NCBI GenBank assembly: GCA_038213435.1
Contig: JBBQTI010000003.1
Location: 1-64,000, forward strand
DNA length: 64,000 nucleotides
Direction of reading: 5' to 3'
DNA from: PALSA-610 sp038213435
GTDB lineage: Bacteria > Actinomycetota > Acidimicrobiia > IMCC26256 > PALSA-610
In this document: piece by piece, positions 25,485 to 34,303 of the stretch
Position numbering within the stretch: the first letter of the stretch is position 1
Layout of the letters: each line of letters starts with the position of its first letter
The notes under the pieces: model-generated
Seen by the model: the letters and a program-made list of their open reading frames with translations, nothing else
The model's database searches: none
Told to the model about the DNA's origin: nothing
Translations under genes and position numbers: made by a program

Positions 25485-27158
25485 TCACCAGTTCCGGTGC
25501 CGGTGCATCCGATGCGTCGCGGCGGCGCGGTTGCTTTCGGGCGGCGCGCCACCCGTCCCACACAGACCCGCGTCGGGCGGTTCCGGCGGGACGGTTCCGA
25601 GGAGGAGCGGGCGCGTGCGCGCCTGGAGCTCCTGCTCGAGGTCGAAGGCCAGGCGTATGAGCTGCGCGGTGGCGTCGCGACCGCCGTACATCCAGATGCC
25701 CGCCGGAACACCCTCGGGGTTGATGCCCACCGGGATCGAGATGTCGGGATACCCCGCCACCGCCGCCGGCGAGGATCCGAAGCTGTAGCTCGGGGCGACG
25801 ATCGCGTCGAGGTCGTCACGAGCGAGCGCGGCATCGATGCCCTCGTCCCGGGCGAGTCTCAGGCAGAGCGCGCGGGCGTCGAGATACTCGGGCGCGGTGA
25901 GGTCGCCGCCGGTCGCTTCGGCGAGATCGAAGATCTCCTGACCGAAGAAGCGCATCTCGGCTTCGCAGTTCGCGAGATCGAACGCGATCAGGTCGGCGAG
26001 CGTGCGCATCGACGTGTCCCTCACCCCGGCGAGGTACTCGGCGATCTGGACTTTGAACTCCCACAACAGAACGGTGAATTCCGCATCGCCGTATGCGCGC
26101 GGGTCGCCGGTGCTGGTGTCGATGAGCGTCGCGCCGAGCTCGGTCATGACTTCGAGCGCGGCCTCGACCGTGGCGTTCGTGGCGTCGCCGGGGCCGAGGT
26201 CGGCGCTGAACATCTGCCGGTCGACGCCGATGCGGGCGCCCTGCAGCGCGCCGCGCTCGAGGTCGGAGACGCCCGCGTTCGCGAGCACGCCGAGCAGGAT
26301 GTTCGCGTCGGTGACCGTCCGGGTCATCGGCCCCGCGGTGTCCTGGCTGTGCGCGATGGGGATGATTCCGTCGGCCGGAACCATTCCGATGGGCGGCTTG
26401 ATCCCGACGACCAGATTGTTCCCGGCGGGACAGACGATGGAGCCGTCGGTCTCGGTTCCCACCGCCGCGGCGCACAGGTTGGCGGCCGTCGCGACGGCCG
26501 AGCCCGAGCTCGAGCCACAAGGGTCGATCGAGAGCAGGTAGGGATCGCGGGTGAAACCGCCGCGAGCGCTCCAACCGTTGAAAGGGGCGAAGCCTCGGAA
26601 GTTCGCCCATTCCGAGAGGTTGGCTTTGCCGAGGATGACCGCCCCCGCCGCCCGCAAGCGAGCGGCCACCGGCGAGTCCGCGGTCACCGTGCTGCCCACG
26701 AGCGCCAGCGAGCCGGCCGTCGTCTGCATGCGGTCGGCGGTGCCGATGTTGTCCTTGATCAGGATCGGGATGCCGTGGAGCGGCCCGCGGATCTGTCCGG
26801 CATGACGCTCCTTGTCCCGGTCGTGCGCGATCCGGAGCGCGTCCGGATTGATCTCGAGCACGGCGCCGAGCACCGGATTGAAACGCTCGATGCGATCGAC
26901 GTAGGCGCGGGTGAGCTCGCGGCTCGAGAGCTCGCGGCGCCGCATGAGGCGCTGGAGCTCGGGGATGGTCGCCTCGATGAACGGCGCGTCGTCTCGGTCG
27001 TCGCGACGACGCGTGCCCGTGCGCGGGCGCGACAACGTCGGCACCGGGCGCGAGAGCGCCGACACGGGGCTCGAGCCGACGACGAGCGCGGCACCCCCGA
27101 GCGCGGTGAGGCCTACGAAGGTACGGCGGCTGAAGCGATTGGATTCGTTGCGGTCCAC
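25485..27158 (-). CDS. Tat-exported amidase (amidase signature family)
   Basis: The product is 557 residues. The N terminus has a twin-arginine signal, RFSRRTFVGLTALGGAALVV, followed by a long basic linker, so the enzyme is exported folded. The amidase core shows the Ser-cis-Ser-Lys triad: Lys in PILIKDNIG, the Gly/Ser motif DPCGSSSGSAVATAA and ETDGSIVCP. It hydrolyses amides; the substrate is not predictable. The GTG is chosen because GGGGGAGG is four bases upstream and it places the Tat motif at residues 10-16. A C-terminal tail past residue 520 is low-complexity. A second, unrelated-context amidase is at 52533. Confidence 0.88.
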   Translation of the reverse strand: MDRNESNRFSRRTFVGLTALGGAALVVGSSPVSALSRPVPTLSRPRTGTRRRDDRDDAPFIEATIPELQRLMRRRELSSRELTRAYVDRIERFNPVLGAVLEINPDALRIAHDRDKERHAGQIRGPLHGIPILIKDNIGTADRMQTTAGSLALVGSTVTADSPVAARLRAAGAVILGKANLSEWANFRGFAPFNGWSARGGFTRDPYLLSIDPCGSSSGSAVATAANLCAAAVGTETDGSIVCPAGNNLVVGIKPPIGMVPADGIIPIAHSQDTAGPMTRTVTDANILLGVLANAGVSDLERGALQGARIGVDRQMFSADLGPGDATNATVEAALEVMTELGATLIDTSTGDPRAYGDAEFTVLLWEFKVQIAEYLAGVRDTSMRTLADLIAFDLANCEAEMRFFGQEIFDLAEATGGDLTAPEYLDARALCLRLARDEGIDAALARDDLDAIVAPSYSFGSSPAAVAGYPDISIPVGINPEGVPAGIWMYGGRDATAQLIRLAFDLEQELQARTRPLLLGTVPPEPPDAGLCGTGGAPPESNRAAATHRMHRHRNW

Positions 27159-27398
27159 GGAACCTCCCCCCGGGGTTGCGGATCGCGGCAAGAGCGGCGA
27201 CAGAGGCGCCGCCCACCCCGCCGGGGTCGTCGCCTTCAACCGTTGTTGCGTTTGGACATCCGGAACACGTCGGACATCCCGACGAGACCCTAGGCACCCA
27301 CCGCGTGCTCGGCAACCAGCCTCAGGGAAACAACACCCCCATACACCACACCCGTGCACCGAAGTAATTCCATGAACCGCGCACGCTTCCGCGTAGCG

Positions 27399-27827
27399 TC
27401 AGGTCGGCTCTCGCACCCGGCGCGCCTCCCGTAGCTCGCCGGCGAGCGCGATGAGCAGCTGCTCGGCTAGATCCGAGAACTCCCGCAGCATCGTGCGGAA
27501 CATGCGAATGCCGATCACCGCGACCTTCACGTCGGTCTCGGCCACGACCGTCGCGCTGCGCGGCGCACCGTCGAGGATCGCCATCTCGCCGAAGTACGCA
27601 CCGGGACCGACCCGGTCGAGCTCGACGCCCGCGAGCTGCACGACAGCCTCGCCCTCGAGAATCACGAACAGCGCGTCGCCGGGCTCACCCTCCTTGACGA
27701 GGTCGACGCCCGCGGGCAGCTCGGCGATCTGCGCGTGGCGCGCGATCGTCCGGCGCTGGCGCGCGCTGCACTTCGAGAAGAGCACGACGTCTGCCAACAG
27801 TTCGGTGAGCTCTCGCTTCGCTGCCAT
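27399..27827 (-). CDS. Cyclic nucleotide-binding domain protein
   Basis: The product is 142 residues, one cNMP-binding beta-barrel: LPAGVDLVKEGEPGDALFVILEGEA near 37-61 and the phosphate-binding cassette YFGEMAILDGAPRSATVVAE near 78-97 with the conserved Glu and Arg, indicating that cyclic nucleotide binding is retained. There is no helix-turn-helix, so it is not a Crp-type repressor. It is divergent from an MMPL exporter and may act on a partner protein. A second stand-alone cNMP protein is at 51341, and the cyclase domain at 18570-21320 could be a source of ligand. Confidence 0.85.
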   Translation of the reverse strand: MAAKRELTELLADVVLFSKCSARQRRTIARHAQIAELPAGVDLVKEGEPGDALFVILEGEAVVQLAGVELDRVGPGAYFGEMAILDGAPRSATVVAETDVKVAVIGIRMFRTMLREFSDLAEQLLIALAGELREARRVREPT

Positions 27828-27928
27828 CTCGCCCTCCCGCGTGCGCCGCGCGACAGATCACCGTACGCTGCGCGGGCTCTTCACTCTTGCACGAAGGTGA
27901 GGGCGAAGTCGACCGAAAGCGGGGAGAC

Positions 27929-30163
27929 GTGCGACGCCTGGCGATCTTGGTGGTCCGCCGCCGGTGGTGGGTCATCGCAGTGGCATTGGTCGCGTTGCCG
28001 GCAAGCGTGCTGTACGGCGGCGGCGTGCACGACAAGCTGTCGCCGGGCGGCTTCCTCGATCCGGGAGCCGAATCGACCCGAGCCGCCGCGGCCATCGCCA
28101 AGGAGTTCCCGAGCTCAGGTCAATCCGACTTCGTGGTCGTCGTGACCGCGAAGCACGGAACCGTCGACACTCCCGACGTCCGCGCGGCGGGACTCGCCAT
28201 CACCGAGCGCTTGCGAGGGGCAACGGGCGTGGTCTCCGCCTTCTCGTACTGGAGCCTCAACAACGTGGAGCAATTGCGCAGCCGCGACCAGCGCGAGGCG
28301 CTCGTATTCGCCTCGTTGCGGGGGAACGACGACGCGAAGATCAAGCTGGCCGCCGGGTTGATACCCGAGTTCGACAGCGACACCACGGTGGTGAGCACCG
28401 GCGTGACGGGCGTCGCTGTAGTCACCCGCGAGCTCTCCGACCAGGCCGAGAAGGACCTCCAGCGCTCCGACCTCCTCACCGGGCCGTTCACATTCGTCGC
28501 GCTGGTGGTCGTGTTCGGCAGCTTGATCGCCGCGTTGTTGCCGCTCGGTGTCGCGCTGCTCGCGGTGTTGGGAACGTTCGTCGTGCTGGCCGTTCTCGCG
28601 AAGCTCACGACCGTGTCGGTGTTCTCGCTCAACCTCGCGACGGGTCTCGGCTTGGGACTCGCGATCGACTACAGCCTGTTCGTCGTCTCCCGCTACCGCG
28701 AGGAGTTCGTCCGCGGCGTGTCGACGCCCGTCGCGATCGGCAGATCGATGCAGACGGCCGGGCGCACCGTCGCGTTCAGCGCGGGCACTGTTGCAATCTC
28801 GCTCATGGCGCTCGCGATCTTCCCCATTCCGTATCTCCGTTCGTTCGCGTACGCGGGAGTCGCCGTCGTGGCCCTCGCGGCGGTGTCGTCGCTCGTGGTG
28901 CTTCCGGCCCTCCTCGCCGTCCTCGGTCCACGCGTCGACAAGTTCCGAGTGTTCAAGGTACGCGAGACGACCGAGGGCGGCGCCTGGCGTCGTCAGGCCG
29001 ATCGCGTCATGCGGCATCCCGTGCCGTACGCCGTCACGGTCAGCCTGGTGATGATCCTGCTGGCCATCCCGTTCTTCCACCTGAAGCTCGGCCTCTCCGA
29101 CGACCGAGTCGGACCGAAGGACATGCCCAGCCGAGTTGCCACCGATCAGTACCGCGATCATTTTGCGAGCCGGGAGGCCGACGCACTCTCGATCCGGGTC
29201 CCCGACATCGACCCGAAAGCGGACGCCAAGGCAATTGATCAATTTGCCAAGGAGCTCGCGATCCTTCCGGGCGTTGCGCGCGTCGACGCCCTCACCGGCG
29301 AGTACTTGATCATCAACAAGACGCTCATCGCGGCGCCGCCGATCTCGATCGCGCAACGGTTCGCGCCGCCGCCCGGCCAGCGCGGCACGTACCTCTCGGT
29401 CGTGCCCGACGTCGAACCCCTGTCGAGCCGAAGCGAGCAGCTCGTGAAAGACATCCGCTCGGCATCCGCGCCCTTCCAGTTCTCCGTTGCCGGACTGTCG
29501 GCGAGGCTCGTGGACACCAAAGAGGCTGTGACGAGCCGTCTGCCGCTGGCGCTCGGGCTCATCGCGCTCGCCACGTTCGTGCTGCTGTTCCTGATGACGG
29601 GCAGCCTCCTGATCCCGGTCAAGGCCCTCGTACTCAACATGCTTTCGCTCACTGCCACGTTCGGCGCCACGGTGTGGATCTTCCAGGACGGCCATCTCGC
29701 GAACCTGCTGCATTTCACGCCGACGGGAACGATCGACGTGTTCACGCCGATCCTGATGTTCTGCATCGCCTTCGGGCTGTCGATGGACTATGAGGTGTTC
29801 CTGCTCTCCCGTATCAAAGAGGAATACGACCTCGAGCGCGACAACGAGCGAGCCGTGTCGATCGGCCTGCAGAAGACGGGCCGGATCGTCACGGCGGCCG
29901 CGCTCCTGCTCACGATCGTGTTCATCGGTATCGCCACGTCGGAGGTCGCGCTCGTGAAGGCGTTCGGGGTGGGCCTCGGGATTGCGGTGCTCGTCGATGC
30001 GTTCCTCGTCCGCGCGACGCTCGTCCCGGCGTTCATGAGGCTGGCGGGCCGTGTCAACTGGTGGTCGCCGCGCTGGCTGCGCCGATGGCACCTTCGGTTC
30101 GGGATCTGGGAGAACGAACCCATCGCGCTCCTCGACCGAGAGTTCGAGACGAGCGTTCGCTGA
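27929..30163 (+). CDS. MMPL/RND-family transporter
   Basis: The product is 744 residues from a GTG with GGGGAG just upstream; an in-frame TTG 14 codons earlier is possible. The architecture matches the MMPL protein at 14455: helix 1 in RRRWWVIAVALVALPAS, GLGLAIDYSLFVVSRYREEF near 225 and FGLSMDYEVFLLSRIKEEY near 620 as proton-relay motifs. It likely exports a lipid or hydrophobic compound. A TACGCT -10 candidate lies at 27864-27869. The oleA-type operon begins 196 bp downstream in the same direction, so it is a candidate exporter for that product, but a promoter-like sequence separates them. Confidence 0.88.
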   Translation: MRRLAILVVRRRWWVIAVALVALPASVLYGGGVHDKLSPGGFLDPGAESTRAAAAIAKEFPSSGQSDFVVVVTAKHGTVDTPDVRAAGLAITERLRGATGVVSAFSYWSLNNVEQLRSRDQREALVFASLRGNDDAKIKLAAGLIPEFDSDTTVVSTGVTGVAVVTRELSDQAEKDLQRSDLLTGPFTFVALVVVFGSLIAALLPLGVALLAVLGTFVVLAVLAKLTTVSVFSLNLATGLGLGLAIDYSLFVVSRYREEFVRGVSTPVAIGRSMQTAGRTVAFSAGTVAISLMALAIFPIPYLRSFAYAGVAVVALAAVSSLVVLPALLAVLGPRVDKFRVFKVRETTEGGAWRRQADRVMRHPVPYAVTVSLVMILLAIPFFHLKLGLSDDRVGPKDMPSRVATDQYRDHFASREADALSIRVPDIDPKADAKAIDQFAKELAILPGVARVDALTGEYLIINKTLIAAPPISIAQRFAPPPGQRGTYLSVVPDVEPLSSRSEQLVKDIRSASAPFQFSVAGLSARLVDTKEAVTSRLPLALGLIALATFVLLFLMTGSLLIPVKALVLNMLSLTATFGATVWIFQDGHLANLLHFTPTGTIDVFTPILMFCIAFGLSMDYEVFLLSRIKEEYDLERDNERAVSIGLQKTGRIVTAAALLLTIVFIGIATSEVALVKAFGVGLGIAVLVDAFLVRATLVPAFMRLAGRVNWWSPRWLRRWHLRFGIWENEPIALLDREFETSVR

Positions 30164-30203
30164 CCAAAGCACGTATTCAGTCAAAGGCCGCATCCCGGCG
30201 CAG

Positions 30204-30233
30204 TTGAGTTGTTCCTGTTCTCGGGCATAGTCT
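30204..30233 (+). promoter_or_regulatory. Candidate promoter of the KAS III - FAAL - ACP operon
   Basis: TTGAGT (30204-30209) and TAGTCT (30228-30233) are separated by 18 bases. The leader to the ATG at 30360 would be about 120 bases. Moderate match only. Confidence 0.35.
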
Positions 30234-30359
30234 GCCGCCCGAGCAAGAATTGCCTGGTCGTGCACAGTACGAGGGATCCCGAGGGGCAACCGGGGTTCTG
30301 AAGTGTCAGCGGCGTCACTTCGGACGAGTGAACGACGTCTGGAGCGGGAGGGACGCAGA

Positions 30360-31397
30360 ATGACCCAGAGCGAGTACGGGTCTCGTATCCGAGCCGTGAT
30401 CACTGGGACCGGACGGTTCGAACCCGACGACGTGTGGACTTCGGACATGGTCGAGGCGCGCGTCGACGAATGCAGCGGCGGCTGGCACATCCCGAAGGGC
30501 ATGATCCGGCTCGTCAGCGGAGTGGTCGAGCGGCGCTACGCGTCCGACGGAATGTGCTCTTCCGACCTCGCCGCTCGGGCGGCGCAACGAGCCTTGACGA
30601 CCGCGGGCATCGAGCCCCGCGACGTTGACCTCCTGATCTTCGCGTCCGCCTCGCACGACGTCGCGGAGCCGGCAACAGCCAACATGGTCCAGACCGCGCT
30701 CGGCTGTGACCGCGCCGCGGTGATGGATGTGAAGAACGCGTGCAACAGCTTCCTCAATGGTCTCGACGTGGCGCAGGCCTTCATCGAGACCGGCCGGGCG
30801 CCGCGCGTGGTCGTCGCGTCCGGCGAGTGCCTCTCGCCGACCATCAAGTGGGACATCGACGGTTCGGACGACCTGCCGGTTCGACTGGCGGCACTCACCT
30901 TGGGTGATGCCGGTGCGGCCTGCGTTCTCGAGGCGAGCGCCGCTCCGGAGCGCGGTGTGCTGCGGGGCGCGTTCGAGTCGGACGGTCGTCACTGGGAGCT
31001 CTCGACCGTGCTCGGAGGCGGCTCCCGCTACGGCGCAGCACCAGAACGAATGTTCTTCGAGTGCCGCAGCACGAAGTTGCAGCAGCTTGCCGTGACCCGG
31101 CTTCCCGCGCTCGTGACCGACGTGCTCATGAAGCTCGACTGGGCGCTGGAAGACGTCGCGCTCGTGGTTCCCCACCAGGTCTCGAGATCGGTCATCGAAC
31201 GGATCGCGTCGCTCATGGGATATCCGCTCGACCGCTGCATGGTCACGCTGGACCGGTTCGGGAACACCGCGGCCGCGAGCATCCCATTCGCGCTCGACCT
31301 CGCCATCGAGGAAGGGCGTGCGGCCGTCGGCGACAAGGTGCTTCTCGTCGGTGGAGCGGCCGGGTTCAGCGCGGCGGTGGTCCCGCTGATTCTTTGA
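30360..31397 (+). CDS. KAS III-fold condensing enzyme, OleA-like
   Basis: The product is 345 residues; ATG has GGGAGGGA about 7 bases upstream. The thiolase-fold triad is intact: Cys128 in VKNACNSFLNG, His272 in VVPHQVS and Asn302 in RFGNTAAASIP. FabH and OleA share this triad; OleA joins two long acyl chains head to head, making a 2-alkyl-3-keto acid. The assignment to an OleA role rests mainly on OleBC and OleD genes nearby, since FabH-like enzymes look similar. It is followed 10 bases later by a fatty acyl-AMP ligase and then an ACP, so it may use acyl-ACP supplied by them. Confidence 0.8.
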   Translation: MTQSEYGSRIRAVITGTGRFEPDDVWTSDMVEARVDECSGGWHIPKGMIRLVSGVVERRYASDGMCSSDLAARAAQRALTTAGIEPRDVDLLIFASASHDVAEPATANMVQTALGCDRAAVMDVKNACNSFLNGLDVAQAFIETGRAPRVVVASGECLSPTIKWDIDGSDDLPVRLAALTLGDAGAACVLEASAAPERGVLRGAFESDGRHWELSTVLGGGSRYGAAPERMFFECRSTKLQQLAVTRLPALVTDVLMKLDWALEDVALVVPHQVSRSVIERIASLMGYPLDRCMVTLDRFGNTAAASIPFALDLAIEEGRAAVGDKVLLVGGAAGFSAAVVPLIL

Positions 31398-31407
31398 AGC
31401 GGGACCG

Positions 31408-33042
31408 ATGACCGCCCAACCGATCGAGGGCCCGGGTCCCGAAGCCGGCCGCCCTCGCGCGATCTCCCTGCTCGACCTGCTCGACGACGCCGCGTGCGGG
31501 CGCGGCACGGTGCATTTCATCGCTGACGAACCGGAACCGACGTCGTTCAGTGAGCTCTGGGACGCGTCCGAGCAGGCGGCCCGGTGGATCGCGGCCAAGG
31601 TCGGAGCCGGCGGCATCGTCGCGGCGGTGCTCACGAACACTCGTCCTTGCGTTACCGCGCTGTTGGGGGCATGGCGCGCCGGGTGCACCGTTGCGTCACT
31701 CCCGTTACCGGCGCGAGGGATGTCGGCGCAGGTCTACGCCGGCCAGATCACGCGGTTCTGCACGGCCGCGGGCGCGCAGACGCTCCTGGCCGACCCGGAT
31801 CACGCACCGCTGCTCGCCGATACGCCGCTCCTGGTGCACACGTTCGACGAGACGGTGTCCGGTGGTCCTCCGTCCTCGTTCGAGGGGGAGGGCGCGCTGG
31901 TGCAGTTCACCTCGGGCAGCGTGGGGACGCCGAAGGGCATCCACCTGACCCTCGGCGCGGTCGGCGCGAACGTCCTTGCGATCGTGGCGGCACTCCATCC
32001 CGCCGCCGGTGACGGCCTCTGCTCCTGGCTCCCGTTGTCACACGACATGGGCCTGATCGGACAGCTCCTGTCGCCGCTGGCCGCGGGCGCCCCCCAATTC
32101 GGTCATGTCCGTCTCACCATCATGAAGCCGGACACGTTCATGGCCAACCCGCGGTCGTGGCTGCGGACATGCTCGGAGACGGGGTCGACGATCACCGTCG
32201 CCCCGAACTTCGCGTTGGAGCTCGCGGTCCGCACGAGCCGCCGCATCGGATCGCTCGACCTGTCGCGGTTGCGGGCGATCATCGTCGGGTCGGAGTCGGT
32301 CCGGCCCGACACGCTGGAGCGATTTGCCGACGTGTTCGCGCCGGCGGGTTTCCGACCGTTGTCGCTCTGCCCCGGATACGGCTTGGCGGAAGCGACGGTC
32401 GCGGTCACCATCGTGCGACCCCACGAGCCGTGGCGCTCCATCCCTCGGCCCGCCGACCACGCGGTGCCGGGAGGCGCGTCCCGGCCCCTCGTCTCCACCG
32501 GCTCCCCGGTCGACGGAGTCGACGTGCGGGTGACGGCGCCCGACGGGCGGGTCGGGCCGATCGAGCTTCGCAGCCCTTCGCTTCTCTCTCGGTACGTCGG
32601 AGCCGAGCTGTGCCTCACGCACGACGGCTACTTCGTCACCGGTGACATTGGGGTAATGCGCGACGGCGAGTTGTTCGTCCTCGGCCGCGGTGACGAGGCG
32701 ATCGTCGTGGCGGGCCGCAACCTGTACCCGGACGACATCGAGTCCGCGGTGCACCACGAGTCGATCCGGCGCGGGTGCATCGCCGCGGTCGCGGCGCCCG
32801 ACGGAGGTCTCGCCATCGTCGTCGAGCCGAGCGCGTCGAAGATGTCGAGGGCCGAGCTCGAGACCGCGTGCCGCGGGATCCGGACGGTGGTCGCGAGTCA
32901 GACCGGCTGCCCGCTCGCAACGGTTGCGTTCGTCCCGCGCGGGTCGTTGCCGAAGACGCCGAGCGGGAAGCTTCGCCGGCTCGCGATCAGCCGATCACTC
33001 GCCGCCGACGACGGCCTGCTGGCAAGAGTGAACTTCGGATGA
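31408..33042 (+). CDS. Fatty acyl-AMP ligase (FAAL-like)
   Basis: The product is 544 residues with the full ANL motif set: P-loop LVQFTSGSVGTPKGIHL near 168, WLPLSHDMGLIGQLLSPL near 205, YGLAEATVAVTI near 328 and a C-terminal TPSGKLRRLAI with the catalytic Lys. LSHDMGLIG and YGLAEAT are the wording typical of FAALs that activate fatty acids as acyl-adenylates and pass them to an acyl carrier protein rather than to CoA. The next gene, overlapping by ATGA, is an ACP, which supports this. It would prime the ACP for the KAS III enzyme upstream. Confidence 0.85.
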   Translation: MTAQPIEGPGPEAGRPRAISLLDLLDDAACGRGTVHFIADEPEPTSFSELWDASEQAARWIAAKVGAGGIVAAVLTNTRPCVTALLGAWRAGCTVASLPLPARGMSAQVYAGQITRFCTAAGAQTLLADPDHAPLLADTPLLVHTFDETVSGGPPSSFEGEGALVQFTSGSVGTPKGIHLTLGAVGANVLAIVAALHPAAGDGLCSWLPLSHDMGLIGQLLSPLAAGAPQFGHVRLTIMKPDTFMANPRSWLRTCSETGSTITVAPNFALELAVRTSRRIGSLDLSRLRAIIVGSESVRPDTLERFADVFAPAGFRPLSLCPGYGLAEATVAVTIVRPHEPWRSIPRPADHAVPGGASRPLVSTGSPVDGVDVRVTAPDGRVGPIELRSPSLLSRYVGAELCLTHDGYFVTGDIGVMRDGELFVLGRGDEAIVVAGRNLYPDDIESAVHHESIRRGCIAAVAAPDGGLAIVVEPSASKMSRAELETACRGIRTVVASQTGCPLATVAFVPRGSLPKTPSGKLRRLAISRSLAADDGLLARVNFG

Positions 33043-33332
33043 GCTCTTTCGCCGACGTCGATCGGATCCGCGCGCTGCTCCAAGCCGAGCTCTCGGCCGT
33101 CACCGGTGAGCCGATCGCCGTCTTCCGGGACGATGCGCTCCTCAGCGACCTCGGCCTCGACTCCTTGTCGCTGATCGAGGCGCTCCTGAGCGTGCGCGAG
33201 CAGATCATCGAAGGCCTCGGGCTCTCGGTCGACGACGTGAGCGACCCGCCCACGTTGCCGTGGCTGGAGACCGTGGGCGAGCTGATCGCCTTCGTGCACT
33301 CGTCCATTCCGGCGAGCGTCGGCGACGACTAG
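33039..33332 (+). CDS. Stand-alone acyl carrier protein
   Basis: The product is 97 residues. DALLSDLGLDSLSLIEALLS near 32-51 carries Ser42, the 4'-phosphopantetheine site in the DSL motif, followed by the usual second and third helices. Its ATG overlaps the ligase stop. As the last gene of the KAS III - FAAL - ACP operon it is very likely the acyl donor for the condensing enzyme. It converges, with a 4-base overlap of stop codons, on the OleD-like gene. Confidence 0.88.
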   Translation: MSSFADVDRIRALLQAELSAVTGEPIAVFRDDALLSDLGLDSLSLIEALLSVREQIIEGLGLSVDDVSDPPTLPWLETVGELIAFVHSSIPASVGDD

Positions 33333-34303
33333 GCCCGCGAGGCTCGGAACCACGACTCCAGCCGGGCGAAACCCTCATCGAGGCCGACGGCGGGATGCCA
33401 GCCGAGCGCCCTTCGGGTTTCGCGCTGGTCGAACCAATGCGCCGTCGACAACTGCTCGGCGAGGAATCTGGTGATCGGCGGGTCGTCCTCACGGTGCAAC
33501 GCTTGCCACGCCCGCTCCAAAACGGTTCCGGCCGCGCGGGCCACCGCCACGGGAACGCGCAGGCGTGGGGGCTCGAGTCCGGCGACGAATGCGATCCGGT
33601 TCAGGAGCTCGCGCACGGGCCGGGGTTCGCCGTTCGAGACGACGAGCGCACGCCCGCCCAACCCGCGGGCATGGTCCGCGGTGGCGACGATCGCATCGGC
33701 GGCGTTGTCGATGTAGGTCGTGTCGATCAGAGCCCCGCCCGACCCGATCACCGCCAGCCGGCCCTGGCGCGCTCGGCTGACGATGCGACCGATGAGTTGC
33801 GTGTCACCCGGGCCCCACACGAGATGGGGACGCACCGCCACAACCGAGAACCCACGGGTGTCGGCCCCGAGCGCCAACCGTTCCCCGGATGCCTTGCTCC
33901 GGGAGTAATTGTCACGCGTCGACTCGGGGTCGGCCGGCCCGGCGGGCGCGCCCACCAGCGCCGTGCCGGCATTGGCGACCGAGGGCGACGAGACGTACAC
34001 GAAGCGATTGACGCCCGTCGCTCGAGCCGAGTCGAGCATGTTCGCAGTACCGGTGACGTTGGTTCGCGCGAACGCCGACCATGGTCCGACGACCGTCACT
34101 CTGGCCGCCGCGTGGATCACCACCTCGGCGCCGGCAACGGCGGCCTCGACGGCCCGCCGATCGGCAACGTCGCCGAGCACCTCGCGCAAACCCGATCCGC
34201 TCGGTCGGCGCTGGAACACCGTCACGTCATCGCCACGGTCGTGCAGCCGTTGTGCGACCGCACCGCCGAGCAGGCTCGTCGCCCCGGTGACGAGAACCTT
34301 CAC
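33329..34303 (-). CDS. oleD: NAD(P)-dependent reductase of the 3-beta-HSD/SDR-e type, OleD-like
   Basis: The product is 324 residues. It has the extended-SDR dinucleotide motif VLVTGATSLLGG at residues 3-14, the YxxxK active site as Tyr133/Lys137 in DNYSRSKASGE, and Ser105/106. OleD reduces the 2-alkyl-3-keto acid made by OleA to the beta-hydroxy acid. Its GTG overlaps the stop of the OleBC fusion (GTGA), so the two are translationally coupled, as expected for one pathway. Other extended SDRs (sterol or sugar epimerases) would look alike, so the symbol rests on context. Confidence 0.8.
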   Translation of the reverse strand: MKVLVTGATSLLGGAVAQRLHDRGDDVTVFQRRPSGSGLREVLGDVADRRAVEAAVAGAEVVIHAAARVTVVGPWSAFARTNVTGTANMLDSARATGVNRFVYVSSPSVANAGTALVGAPAGPADPESTRDNYSRSKASGERLALGADTRGFSVVAVRPHLVWGPGDTQLIGRIVSRARQGRLAVIGSGGALIDTTYIDNAADAIVATADHARGLGGRALVVSNGEPRPVRELLNRIAFVAGLEPPRLRVPVAVARAAGTVLERAWQALHREDDPPITRFLAEQLSTAHWFDQRETRRALGWHPAVGLDEGFARLESWFRASRA